A stretch of DNA of 64,000 nt. Source: Papaver somniferum (Eukaryota > Streptophyta > Magnoliopsida > Ranunculales > Papaveraceae). Location: NCBI RefSeq assembly GCF_003573695.1, contig NC_039361.1:38733393-38797392 (forward strand). The letters are read 5' to 3'. Under the pieces are notes generated by a model that was given only the letters and a program-made list of their open reading frames with translations, searched no databases and was not told the DNA's origin. Both the position numbers and the translations under genes were made by a program. Position 1 is the stretch's first letter. Each line of letters begins with the position of its first letter. This document shows positions 1-11,885 of this stretch, piece after piece.

Positions 1-327
1 GGCCAACCTCGACAGGGAAACTACATTCAGAGATGGCCGATCATAGAAGTTTGGAATAGTTCGTTAGGAAACCAATAATTACAAATTTACTTAGAAAGAT
101 TCGAAGGAATCTCCCTTGTAATTAGAGACGGGTATTTTATAAAATAGAAAATTAGTGTGATGAGCTTAGAAACTAAAACTTATAGTTTTCCATTATAGAA
201 ATTAGTATAAGAAACTTAGACTTCCCAAATTGATAGAACTTATATCAGCGTAATTGAACCTAGAGCTACAAACTTTAGGTTTTAGTTGTAGAGGCATGTA
301 GGTTTGTGCTTTGTTTTATATTATTTG
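1..327. other. AT-rich flank upstream of the copia element
   Basis: No convincing gene. The sequence lies next to the 5' LTR of the copia element, so it should be the other half of the insertion site now seen at 5566 onward, which is gypsy-element sequence. I could not read a gypsy domain here with confidence. Confidence 0.4.
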
Positions 328-872
328 TGTTATGTTGTCGATGTTTTAGGAAGAGTCTAGAATAGTCTAGAATCTTTTAGAGGTTTCCTTGTTTGCCTAA
401 GTTAGAGAGTTTCCTGATTTAGCTATGTTTGAGGTTTCCTAATATAACTCATATACTTGGAACTCAAGTTTGTGATTTCCTAGTATAACTCGTATACTTG
501 GAACTCAAGTTTGTAACATATATAAATAGGTGTACAAGTCCTAAGGAAATACATACAAAACACAACACAATTTAGAGAAGCTCTCACAATTAGAGAATTT
601 TAGGATTTAGAACGTTTGTTCATAGAGAATTAGTTTGGTGTTTGTGAACAACAATCTGCTGCTCAATAGTTTGGGTTTAATTCTCTGTGATTCGTTCTAA
701 TAATAAGAGTTGATCGTAGCCGTTTGTGGACGTAGGCATATTGCTGAACCACGTTAAATCTTGTGTCTTTCTTGTTTCGTTTAGTGCATCTTATTCTGTT
801 TTCTTTAGTTCTACGTGATCCAAAGAACTAGTGTCTTGTGAAGAGGTTAATTCTAAGGTATTAATCCTAACA
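328..872 (+). repeat. 5' LTR of copia-1
   Basis: TG...CA bounded direct repeat of 5020-5565. It contains a TATA-like CATATATAAATAGG near 517 and a tandem pair of ~41-bp units (about 434-515) built on TTTCCTARTATAACTC, just upstream of that TATA box, which could act as promoter repeats. Confidence 0.92.
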
Positions 873-909
873 AGTGGTGCGATGAGCGTGGAGAGGATCA
901 TAGTTACAA

Positions 910-3900
910 GTGAAGATGTCTGGTTCTACATCAAGTGGATTTTCGAAGGTGCATGGATTTGATATTATCAAGTTCAATGGGAAGAATAATTTCACATCAT
1001 GGAAAACTGATGTAAAAGATATTCTTGTTAGTATGAAACAAATCAAAGCAATCAAGGAGAAACCAGCAACATTACCAAAGGATTGGAATGATGAGAAGTG
1101 GGATGACCTTGTTTTGGAGGCGCGTTCAACTATTCTTTTATGTTTGTCAAGGGAGATCACTCATAATTTTTCGAGTGAAACCTCTCCAAAGGTGTTGTGG
1201 GAGAAGTTAGAGAAGCTCTACTTACAAAAGGATTTGACTTCTGAACTTTACTTGAAGCGTAGACTCCATGCCTTTAGGATGTCTCCAGGTAAGTCTATGA
1301 TGGATCATATTAATGAGTTTAATAAGATTTGTTCTGATTTGTCTAATATCAGTGTCAATATCTCTGATACGGATAAATCCATGATATTATTATATTCTTT
1401 GCCTCCATCATATGATGCTTTCGTTGACTATTTTCTGAATGGGAAAACTGATGAAGACGACGAAGATGAAGATAAGTTGGTTTTCGATGATGTTGTCTCT
1501 GCTTTACAAGCTAAGGCATTAAGGAAGCAAGAGTTCAGCGATGAAGCACAAGTCGAGGGCTTGTTTGTTGATAGAGGAAAGAATGGTAATAAGAAGTCGA
1601 AGTCAAAGAATCGTTCCAAAAAGAGCGATATTGAGTGTTATTATTGTCGAAAAACTGGTCATATTAGGGATGATTGTATCAAGCTTAAGGCAAGAGATGA
1701 GAAACGTGAGAAACCAGATTCGAAGCATATTGTTTCTTCGGTTTCTAAAGGAAGTGAAGTTTTAGAACTCCCAATGTGTGGTTTTGATAAGGAAGTGTTA
1801 ACCGTTACATCAAAGAGTTATCTCAATGATGGTTGGATGATTGATTCCGGTGCTTCGTATCATATGTGTCCTTCAAAGGATTGTTTCACTACTTACAGAG
1901 AAGTGAATGTTGGTACTGTTATGATGGGAAATTCTAATGCCTGCAAAACAGTTGGAGTTGGTACGGTACAGGTTTGTTCGCATGGTGTTATCACAACACT
2001 TACAGAGGTTAGACATGTTCCAGATTTGAGGAAGAGTTTGATTTGGTTAGGAGTACTTGAATCACTTGGATACAAGTATGTTGATGAATATGGATTCTTG
2101 AAGGTATTCTACAATGGTAGTTTGAAGATGACCGATGAAAGACATGGTAATTTATATTTTCTACAAGGAGATATAGTTTGTGGTGGATCTATGGTTTCTC
2201 AATCAATTGACGAGAAACAGGTGGAATCAACACGTCTATGGCATATGCGTCTTGTGCACATGAGTGAGAAAGGTATGTCCGTGTTGAGTAGTAAAGGCTT
2301 GCTTGGAGGTGAAAAGACTTGCAAGATTGATTTCTGTGAGAATTGTATCTTCGGGAATCAATGTAGGAGTAGTTTTGGTACAGCTGCACACCACATGCAG
2401 GATATGTTAGATTACATCCATTCGGATGTTTGGGGTCCCTCTCGGGAGGTGCAAGGTTGTTTGTGACCTTTATCGATGACTTTTCGAGGATAGTTTGGCT
2501 TTACACCATGAAGCATAATAATGAAGTAACCGAGGTGTTTAAGAAGTGGAAGACCATGGTAGAGAAACAACTTGGTCGTGTGGTTAATAAGATACATTCC
2601 GATAATGGCGGTGAATACATCGAAGACCCATTGAAGGAGTTTTGTGAGGAACAAGGTATCGTTAGGCACTTCACAGTCAAGGGTACACCACAGCAGAATG
2701 GAGTAGCGGAGAGAATGAATCGAACAATACTTGAAAGAGCACGGTGCATGTTGTAAAACGCAAGTTTAGACAAGATTTGGTGGGATGAAGCAGTGAATAC
2801 GGCGTGCTATTTAGTGAATTGATCACCATCAACAACTATTAAGTGTAAGTCACCTATGGAGGTTTGGACCGGTAATTCCGTGAAGTATTCTAATTTAAGG
2901 GTGTTTGGTTGTCCAGCCTATTTTCATGTGAAAGAAGATAAGTTGGGTGTTAGGGCTAAGAAAGCAATTTTCTTAGGTTATCCATTAGGTGTGAAAGGAT
3001 ACCGTCTATGTTGTCCAGAATTGAATAAGTTCATAATTAGTCGAGATGTGACCTTCAATGAGAAAGCGATGCTTGATTCAAAGAAGTTCATAGGTTGGGA
3101 CTCTTAAATTGAAAGTGAGAGTAGTAGCAGTGTTGAAGATGATTCGATGCAGGTGGAGCAAATAGTTCCTAGTTCATCTACTATAGAAGAAGAAAAAGAA
3201 ACTATTGTAGAAGATGAAGTTGAGTTTGAGGTTTCTACTGAGGAATCTACACATCAACAAGTTGAGAATATTCCGTCCTTGACGTCTCAACGTGAGAGAC
3301 GTCCACCAACCGTTATGGTTTTGATGAGTATGCGTCTTACACATTATCTGTTTTTGAGGATGAGCCGTTTACCTTTGAGGAGGCAATGAGTAATACTCAT
3401 TCCATTGAATGGAAAACAACCATGGATGAGGAGATGAAGTCTCTTCACAAGAATCACACTTGGGAACTTGTTAAGTTGCCTAAGGGTCGAAAGAAGATTG
3501 GGTGCAAGTGGGTCTATACGGTAAAGGATGGAATTCCAGATTCCAAGGGTATTGTTAGTGGTGTACGATACAAATAAAGGTTAGTGGTTAAGGGATATAC
3601 ACAAAGGGAAGGTGTGGATTATAATGAACTTTTCTATCCGGTTGTTAAACACACTTCTATCCGAGTCCTTTTAGCATCTTTTGGCGCAGTTTGACTTAGA
3701 GCTCGAGCAATTATATGTCAAAACAACATTCTTGCATGGAAATTTGGAGGAAGACATTTATATGTCACAGCAAATTGGTTATGAAGTTGATGATAAAGAA
3801 GATTATGTGTGTCGACTTGAGAAATCATTGTATGGTTTGAAGCAATCTCCAAGACAATGGTACAAGAGGTTTGATACGTTTATGTTGAAGCAAAAGTATA

Positions 3901-4939
3901 CTCGTAGTAAATACGATCAATATGTGTACTTTAAGAAGTTTCCTGATGGAAGTTTTGTTTATCTTTTACTCTACGTGGATGACATGCTCATAGCTGCAAA
4001 GAGCAAGTCAGAAATTGATGTTTTAAAGAAACAATTGAGTTTAGAGTTTGAGATGAAGGATTTGGGTCCAGCTAAGAAGATTTTGGGTATGGAGTTACTC
4101 GAGATAGATCTAAGGGGAAGTTATGTCTTACTCAGAAATCCTATCTTGAGAAGGTTCTTTGTCACTTTGGAATGCATAACTCCAAAGCTATTAGTGTTCC
4201 AATACCGCCTACAGTTAAGTTATCAAAACAGTTGTGTCCTACTACAACTGAGGAGAAGGAGTTTATGTCAAAGGTTCCCTATGCTAATACGGTAGGTTCT
4301 TTGATGTATGTTATGGTTTGTACTCGTCCGGATATTGCACAAGATGTTGGTTTAGTTAGTCGTTATATGGCTAACCCTGGGAGAGCACATTGGTATGCGG
4401 TGAAGGGAATATTGAGATATCTTAATGGGACCTTGAATATTGGTTTAATGTTTGAGAATGAGCAGAATTTGAAGGTTTCTGAATTTGTTGATTCTGATTA
4501 TGCGGGTGATAGAGATAAGTGTCGTTCTACTTATGGGTATTTTTTTACATTGAGCGGAGGACCTATGAGTTGGAGGTCTATGTTACAATCAATCGTAGCT
4601 TTGTCTACTATGGAGGCAGAGTATATTGCTGCGACGGAGGCCGTTAAGGAAGCATTATGGCTTCGTGGTTTAGTTAAAGACTTGGGGATTATACAACGGA
4701 GTTTTGTTGTGAACTGTGATAGTCAAAATTCTATTCATTTATCTAAGAACCAAGTTTATCATGCACACACCAAGCATGTTGATGTTCGTTATCATAAGGT
4801 TCGATAAGTGGTTGATAACGGATTAATACAACTATTGAAGGTTGATACTGAATATAATCCAACAGACATGTTGACAAAAGTCATTCCAAAGATCAAGTTT
4901 GAGAGGTGTCTCATCTTGATCAATACTGCTCATTGTTAA
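910..4939 (+). pseudogene. Broken gag-pol polyprotein of copia-1
   Basis: The longest open stretch (910-2466) carries Gag, a CCHC zinc knuckle (CYYCRKTGHIRDDC, about residue 243) and the aspartic protease motif DSGAS (about residue 312), then the pre-integrase region. The frame shifts near 2445 into the integrase core (2430-2756). In-frame stops lie at 2754 (TAA), 2820 (TGA) and 3105 (TAA), with further shifts before the reverse transcriptase (3681 onward; YVDD motif near 3975) and the RNase H part (4172-4807). Recognisable C-terminal coding continues past the stop at 4805 to 4939. No functional polyprotein can be made. The element could only move with proteins supplied by another copy. Confidence 0.9.
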
Positions 4940-5019
4940 GGCCCTAGGGGCATTAGAGGCTACGGTTAACTTATGAACATCAAGCTCAGTTTGGTGGAAA
5001 CATCGACAAGGTGGAGAAT

Positions 5020-5565
5020 TGTTATGTTGTCGATGTTTTAGGAAGAGTCTAGAATAATCTAGAATCTTTTAGAGGTTTCCTTGTTTGCCTAAGTTAGGGA
5101 GTTTCCTGATTTAGCTATATTTGAGGTTTCCTAGTATAACTCATATACTTGGAACTCAAGTTTGTGGTTTCCTAGTATAACTCGTATACTTGAAACTCAA
5201 GTTTGTAACCTATATAAATAGGTGTACAAGTCCTAAGGAAATACACACAATACACACAACACAGTTTAGAAAAGTTCTCACAATTAGAGAATTTTAGGGT
5301 TTAAAACGTTTGTTCATAGAGAATTAGTTTGGTGTTTGTGAACATCAATCTGCTGCTCATAGTTTGGGTTTAATTCTCTGTAATTTGTTCTAATAATAAG
5401 AGTTGATCGTAGCCGTTTGTGGACGTAGGCATATTGCTGAATCACGTTAAATCTTGTGTATTTCTTGTTTCGTTTAGTGCATCTTATTATGTTTTCTTTA
5501 GTTCTACGTGATCCAAAGAACTAGTGTCTTGTGAAGAGGTTAATTCTAAGCTATTAATCCTAACA
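5020..5565 (+). repeat. 3' LTR of copia-1
   Basis: Direct repeat of 328-872, including the same ~41-bp tandem pair and TATA-like CTATATAAATAGG near 5213. It ends CCTAACA at 5565 and abuts gypsy-derived sequence. Confidence 0.92.
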
Positions 5566-8500
5566 GTTTGCACTTAGTCAAGAGATGGGATTATTCTATA
5601 AGGTGGGGAGTTTTTTTGAAGACCAGAAGGATAGTTTGATTTTCGAGGACGAAAATGTATAAGGTGAGGAGAATGTAAAGACCCTCAAGTTCGTCAACGC
5701 TATTAGACTAGTCAAGAGATGATTTAGCCGCTAAGGACTCGATTAGTTTAACACGAACATTAATTAATAGAAATTAATCTAACAACGATTTAGATACGAA
5801 ACTAGTATCATTAAATAGATCTCGAAAAGTTACGTGGAAAGGACTACTCGAACGTGTCAATCGATTACCATATGAAGAAGATATCATCAAATTAGTGAGA
5901 GGGGCAAAATGGTCTTTTTTCCATTTAACCGACTTGGGTTGTCCTTATCCATTTCAGCGGGTGTTCCATAGTCTTCCCTTGGTCTTATCGGGACTAAATC
6001 TAGAAGATATACTCAAATCTTCTTTCTTCTTCTTCTTCTTCTTTCTTCTCGTTTTTCTTTCTTCTTCTTCTTCTTTCTTCTCGTTTTTCTTTCTTCTCCG
6101 CTCTTCTTCTGCCGACGTTTGAGAGGTGAGTTTGGGATTCGATTTGAGAGAATCAATTGAAGTGGGTATGCATATGTTGAAAGTGATGGTGCTGCTACGA
6201 ATTAGGAAGAGAACTATAAGGAATCGAAGATATAAATCCAGGTAAGTTCAGTTAGGGTTTGTTAAACTCGTTAATTGAATTCGTATGCAATTGTTATGGT
6301 ACTTAGGTTTCTTCTAGAGGAAGATAACAAGGGTTGTGGTTGAATTGAAGGTTAGCAGTTGACTCAGTGTAGAATTGAAGAATTAGGGTTTCGTCGTGTT
6401 CCTGAGAAAGTGATGAAGATGATGTAAAAGGGATTGAATTAAGGATGGGTTTTGTGAATTGAGAACAAAGAAGAAGAATTGGGTATTCAATTTGGGGATT
6501 AGTTACAGAGAAGAAGTTCAATTGAGAATTGAAGGGTTAGGGGTTCATAGAATGTTCATAGACAGTTGGAGAAGAAGTTGGTTATGGTTTGAAACTGATT
6601 GTATTCAAGGAGTCGAGGTTTGAGGAATTCGATCACAACTGCTTGAGTTGAATGGTCTTTGAGGTAATTTTTTTATGAGTATTAATCAGTTCAAGTTCTT
6701 TATTGAGTTTATCAGTTTCTTAATAAATTAAGAAATTTACATGGAATTTTGGTGGTTGTGGATATGGGTTGTATGAGATGTTGCAGGGAGTGTGTGTTAT
6801 CTAAGTTGAGATTTAGCTGAGCTATTGTAGTTGGGTATGTGATTTGAGGTCAAAGTAAATCTGAGAAGATGAGTTAAATATAAAAGGTGTTGATGATGTA
6901 ATGCAGTGGTGGTAGATATGTGAGTCTATAGTTGTAGTGCTGCTGAATTGAGATTGAAGTAGGTGTTATGAGTTGATCTTAGTGAATGAGTATTTGCAGG
7001 TGATGGGTTTGTTTGTGTTGGGAATGATTGCATGTGCAAGAGAATGTGTTTGGAGTTAGAGTGGTATCTAAGTATGGTAGTGTTGTCTGTGAAGTTGAAT
7101 TTACAGGTGGTTGTGATATTTTGAATGTTAGATGTTGCTTGAATTGGTAATGATGTCGTTGGAGATGAATTTGATAGAGTGATGAAATGGAGTGAAGCTG
7201 TAGTTGTGGCTTAGCTAGAGATGTATTGAATTACGAGGAGTTGTTGAAGGGTTGGATTGAGTTACAGTTGTAACTAGTTGAACTAGTTTTGAGGATGGTG
7301 TTGTGTTTGCAAGGATAACTGGTAGTTGAAGACTTGGATGTTGGTGTTGTTTGTAAGATGATTGAACTGTGAATGGAGTATGAGATGGATGGGGTAATGG
7401 GATTTGTTAGTGGTTCATTTGGGGATTGCCTCTGCTTTTGCAGGTAGGCTTAAATTTCAATTGTATTGTATTGTATTATAGAATTCTGTTAGAATGAATA
7501 GTTTATTTATTGATCAAATGATAGAATCAGGTTGGTGAAGTTGAACTAGGGTTAGAGTTGTAGGTGTGGTTGAATCTTTGGCTTGTGCTTGTGGCTCAGG
7601 CTGAACCTTATGCCTGTCTGACTGAACAGATTCAGTCTGACTTAGATTCTTATCTGACTTAGTGTATCAGTGACTAGACCTGACCAGACTTGACTCAGTG
7701 GACCTTGACCTGAGTTGGACTTAGACGCTGACTGTTAGTTGACTCCCTCCGACTAAACGTTGACCGTTAGTGACCTTTAATTGACCAGTTAGACCAAGGA
7801 TTGGATTATTGGACTTGTTAGTGGATTTGGGATTAGTACCATGTATTCTTAGTTTGATATTTTGGAGCCCTTATGGTCCGAATTGACCTTTGGTTCCTTC
7901 TACAAAGTTGTAGATATTCTTAAGACTTGGCTAATGAACTATAGAACCAATCTAATTGGATTAGTAAACCTTAGATATGTAAAGATAGATAAACTAAAGG
8001 TATAAAATAATAATTAAATGAACTTATAACCATTAGATGGACTTGTATGATTCTTGTGTGAGCCACTTTGGCTAGATTCTTAGAGTTTTGGTGTGATTAA
8101 CAGTTAGTCTATTTAACAACGATCGATTCAAAGGATGAACCAGTGGATCGTGGATCTCGAGGTAGGCGTGGATTGTCATCAAAAGAGGTGGGAATATATT
8201 TAACTCTTTTGTAACCATTGATGTTTATTTTACAAAGATTTACGTTTATCAAACTCATGCATTGTCTGTTTATGCATTCCATGCTTTATTTAAATTGCAT
8301 TACGATAATTCTGTTGATTTTGTTAATCTTTCCATGGTTTGGAAAAAACTTGTAATGTTTGTTTGTCATATGAATTGTTATGGAAAATAAGAATTTCCAC
8401 TTGTGGTATATAGGATATGCTCCTTCACATTTATATCTACTTACTTTCAGCTTTTATGCACATGGCTAGGGCGATACACCACAATATTATTATTCGGTAT

Positions 8501-9007
8501 GGAATTCACGACATCAATATTATACATTGTTTAAAAGAAGGAGTTTGTTCCATATACATGTTTGTTTGTTTCAGTGACTTTGGTCGCTATCTAATGTTTG
8601 AGAAAACATGTATTGTTTTCCAAATCTTGCATATGATTACTTAAAAGTCAAATGTTATTTCTACCGGGCACCCCTTTTAGGGATGATGTGCTCACCCATT
8701 CCCACTTTCAGTTTCAGAGACAGATCAGAGTTGCACAGCGAAAGCTTCAAGGGTTGATTTCGTTAGTTGGTTAATGTTTTACTATGTTTATTATATTGCA
8801 TATTGTATTTGTAAACCAAATGACTATTATATATGTATCATTTGAGAGGAGTTCTTGTATATATATATTTCTGAGCGGGGCAAGTTTTGGGTTAAGTTTT
8901 GTAACAGATTTCTTAATTGAATGTTTAAGTAAATGATTTAGATTTTTAATGCCTCTTATTTAGTTAATTTCTTGGATTAGTCAGCTGCTAGCTTAGGGAC
9001 AGCTACA
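5566..9007 (+). mobile_element. 3' end and long LTR of a Ty3/gypsy element (partial)
   Basis: After the copia insertion comes sequence typical of the region just before a plant gypsy 3' LTR: TTCGAGGACGAAAAT, then a purine-rich AAGGTGAGGAGAA. A likely LTR runs from TGTAAAGACCC at 5674 to GGGACAGCTACA at 9007, about 3.3 kb, with matching TGTA/TACA ends. LTRs of this size are known in Tekay/Del-type chromoviruses, so that lineage is the first guess. No 5' LTR or coding domain lies in the window, so the boundaries rest on terminal motifs only. A CTT/TTC-rich simple repeat occupies about 6015-6110. The LTR holds no credible ORF. Confidence 0.6.
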
Positions 9008-9640
9008 GAATGCTCACTTAAAACTCTCTAGCTTAATCTCCATACATGGTTTATCTCTTGCTAAACTCATTACTATTGAGTTGTTGTGTTTTCTACTTCT
9101 TGTTATATTTCAACAAATGAAACTAGAAGCCTATTTAAATTTAAACTTCAAGTATCCTCTCTTGGAAAGTGTCAAGGAAGAACCAAACACTTGGAGAAAG
9201 TTCTAACACTTGTTAGCATGGAGTAAACACATGGAGTAAGTGACTAAACACTTGTTATCTTTAAGTAACCACATGGAGGCAAGAAACAAGACACTTGTTT
9301 CACCATGGCTTAGTTAGTTGGAGAAGGATTTTTCCTTTTGCAAAGTCAAGCACATGAATTCTAGCTAAGATAAATTGAGAATCAAGCAAACAATAGGTCT
9401 TCAAACTACAATAAAAGATTATACACATAGGTTCAGTTACTGAACCGTGTTTAATGACTGTTCGGTTTGGAAAGTTAGCCAAAGAACTAAAATCTACTTG
9501 ATGTTCATTTAAACACTTAAGAAATTAATCATTCAAACACATAAGTGTTTAATAAATCAATGATGTCTTAGAAGTGTTTAAGACAGTTCTAGTAATGTTA
9601 AACATATTAAAATAATAAGTCTTTAAGCATCTGTTAAACG
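9008..9640. other. Non-coding, degenerate CACTTG-type repeats
   Basis: No gene. Around 9180-9310 a loose series of 'acacttg...catggagtaa' units recurs four or five times at irregular spacing. It may be part of an old retroelement whose end is near 10420. Confidence 0.4.
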
Positions 9641-9654
9641 TTGTCGGGACAGTT

Positions 9655-9935
9655 GATACAACGGTTCGCCCACCGTAAGGGTTGTTCACAAGCAAGGGTG
9701 TTTCGGTTCGTAAACCGGTTTCTCCAATCCTACTAGACTTCCGAACTCAGTTGACCTCGGTTCGTTAACCGGGTTCGCCAATCAATCCAACTTATTAAAA
9801 TCAGTTCACCACGGGTCACCAACCGGGTTCGTGAAATGTTCCCAACTGAATTTATGGTTTGCAAACTGGTTCGCCAATCTTCCTGTAATTATGAATCTCA
9901 GATAACTATGGTTTGCAAACTGAGTTCGCCAACCT
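9655..9935. repeat. Cluster of imperfect GGTTCG/CGAACC palindromes
   Basis: At least five near-palindromes occur at 40-80 bp spacing, for example CGGTTCGTAAACCGG, CGGTTCGTTAACCGGG and TGGTTTGCAAACTGG, each followed by a GGTTCGCCAA-like tail. A second small group (GAGTTCGCGAACCTAA, twice) lies at about 11420-11460. Function unknown; see findings. Confidence 0.7.
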
Positions 9936-10440
9936 ACCTTGAGTAGAAATTCCTATAAGTTCATATATCTCTCTTTTGATGTTTTGAACATTGCCAAGTG
10001 ATATAATCATTTGCATGGAAAATTTTCAACTGATCCACAAATTAATTCATAGAAAATATTGTTAAGGACCTTTGAACATCCAATCACTAGATCATATTTT
10101 GAGATTCTTCATAAGACAAGCTTAACTCAAAACATCTTCTTTGTTAATCTACTATAAATCATACGACATAGTCTCAATAGATAGAATAATGGTGTAGTGA
10201 GTAAAATAAAAGGTTCATCGTTCACATACTGATACATAAGTTTTCCAAATGTCTTCGTCGATCTTCGGTCTTCAAGGGTGATCTCTGATACTCAACTACA
10301 ATTCTAACCTATATGAAACTTGACTTAGTAGACTAGAAATCAAGATATAGTTTTGATCACTTAACATTGACAACAATCTTGGATAGAAAAACTTGTGGTT
10401 CAACCGAGTAATGCTCTAACAAATGTGAAATCTTTTTCCA
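9936..10440. other. Non-coding; possible LTR 3' end
   Basis: No gene. The stretch ending AATGCTCTAACA near 10421 resembles the 3' end of a plant LTR, but no partner repeat, primer-binding site or target duplication was found. Confidence 0.25.
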
Positions 10441-10444
10441 CCTT

Positions 10445-11057
10445 TTACCATCTTCTAAACATTTTCTTCGCATCTCTGTCCCATAGGTAAGGACTACCTA
10501 AAACAATGCAACACATATTTAATAGGATAACATCGCATGTTACCTGATCCATATATTTCCTATTAATGGCGAATTCAAAGGTGCATTGAGCCGTCACTTG
10601 TATTTTTTATCCTTCTTCAACCATTCTAATGGGTATGGTTTAGAGTGCGGTGTTGTCTTCACATTCACTTTCCTCACAAGTTGTTCAGATATCAAGTTTT
10701 GTTGTAATTCGCTATCAAGTAAAGTAAGGATCTATGTCTTGTAGACTTGAGCATACCCAAATATCTCTTCTATAACGGATTTTGGTATCCTGGTTCCGGA
10801 CCAATGTCTTTTTTTGTTGTCGCAGTTGTGACCCCTTTTCTTGTCATCGTCATAATTTTATGATTATGTTAAGGCGATCCATTGATTACCTCATCTTCCT
10901 CTTCTTCGTTTTCTTCTTTATTGTAGATGGTTGTGGCAGTTTTCTTACAGTCTTTCCACCATGCTGGCTTCAACTCCGGGTGAAATTTCCAACATCCTTC
11001 ATTCGAGTGTCGATCAGTTTTGCAATTCTCACAATATTTATTGTTTTTATTTTCCAT
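10445..11057 (-). pseudogene. Gypsy-type gag zinc knuckle and retropepsin relic
   Basis: Read on the minus strand, 11057-10869 is open and carries a CX2CX4HX4C knuckle (CENCKTDRHSNEGC) followed by WKFHPELKP, a Gag C-terminus pattern, then an acidic tail. Further on, after a stop, come LLDSELQQNLISEQLV and KTTPHSKPYPLEWLKKD, and after a frameshift near 10598 the sequence GSPYLWDRDAKKMFRRW up to the stop at 10445. The order Gag knuckle then aspartic protease is that of plant Ty3/gypsy elements. The expected DSG active-site triad reads DSE, so the protease is dead as well as frameshifted. No LTR could be assigned. Confidence 0.7.
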
Positions 11058-11483
11058 AATATGGTATGTCTTCCCCTCTTTATAAGTAGTGTTTGAAATC
11101 TCCCTTTCTTTTTTTTATTGTCTTGCTCCTGAAGGTTGATTATTCATCTCAATATACATGGATTTCATGCAAGCATCGTCAATACCAGTTACTGAAAATA
11201 GTGCCAGTTCTGCCTGTATAGAAAAAACATCAGTCCTCCTTTATATTTCTAATTAGTCTCGGAATCTCTCATATTCACATTTAATGTTATAGCTTGCTTG
11301 TGAAATCTTTCACTTGTCGCAAGAACTGCTACTGTTCGTGATTTTAGTTTGTGAACCTAAAAGGGTGAGTTCCCAAACCCAGTACAAGAAAAATTCTCCT
11401 ACAACTTTTTGAGCATTTGAGTTCGCGAACCTAACCTTTTGAGTTCGCGAACCTAAAGGCTTGAATGTTTCTTATAACTTCAT

Positions 11484-11885
11484 TTGTGTTTAAATTCTCG
11501 AACCTATAAAGATTCTAAACTTGTACTCAACTGGGAGGACGGGAAGGATGTTTGCATGGATGTCACGGGTATTTCACCCTTCACAAGCGCTAATACTCTT
11601 AGCTTTACACCAGGTATAACTATCTTAGCAGCTGTCACTCGCAAGCGTAATAAATATATGGAAAAGTGCTCAGCCCTCGGATACGGGTTTGGTGTTTTGG
11701 CGTTCACAATGTTGGGTGAACTAGGTGATGAAATGATTTCATTCTTGAAGAGATTACAGAACTGTCATATTAGTCAGGATGCTAATTACAAGTTTGGTAA
11801 TTATCTTTTCCACCGGCTTGGTATCGTGATCCAAAAAGGTGTAGGAGCCCAGCCTGTTGCTAAGCTTCCTGTTACCGACGTGTAA
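11484..11885 (+). CDS. C-terminal fragment of a reverse-transcriptase-associated ORF
   Basis: The open frame gives 133 residues. From about residue 13 it reads VLNWEDGKDVCMDVTGISPF, then a conserved KRNKYMEKC stretch, GYGFGVLAFTMLGELGDE, and ends in IQKGVGAQPVAKLP. This C-terminal block is familiar from many plant proteins annotated as reverse-transcriptase-like, where it follows an RT domain and a Cys-rich segment; here neither is present upstream. The first dozen residues are probably not native, and the start ATG is just the first in frame. The acidic W..GKD.C.DVT patch could belong to a restriction-like nuclease fold, but that is speculation. Treat as a 5'-truncated transposon fragment, not a host gene. 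Confidence 0.45.
   Translation: MCLNSRTYKDSKLVLNWEDGKDVCMDVTGISPFTSANTLSFTPGITILAAVTRKRNKYMEKCSALGYGFGVLAFTMLGELGDEMISFLKRLQNCHISQDANYKFGNYLFHRLGIVIQKGVGAQPVAKLPVTDV

Larger units (their letters stand above)
328..5565 (+). mobile_element. Ty1/copia LTR retrotransposon (copia-1), complete but degenerate
   Basis: Two LTRs of about 545 bp (328-872 and 5020-5565) begin TGTTATGTTG and end CCTAACA. A primer-binding-like GTGGTGCGATGAGC follows the 5' LTR and a purine-rich AAGGTGGAGAAT precedes the 3' LTR. Flanking 5-mers ATTTG (323-327) and GTTTG (5566-5570) match at 4 of 5 bases, as expected for an old target duplication. Domain order gag, protease, integrase, reverse transcriptase, RNase H is the copia order. 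The LTRs differ at about two dozen sites by eye, so the insertion is not recent. Motifs such as the WHMRLVHMSEKGM pre-integrase stretch resemble the Tork/Tnt1 group, but the lineage is an inference. Confidence 0.93.

Noticed and set aside
5895..6122. 75-codon ORF rich in Phe and Ser
   Set aside because: It is a translation of a TTC/CTT simple repeat inside the gypsy LTR.
10782..11096. 104-codon plus-strand ORF
   Set aside because: Antisense of the gypsy gag zinc-knuckle relic, which is the meaningful strand.
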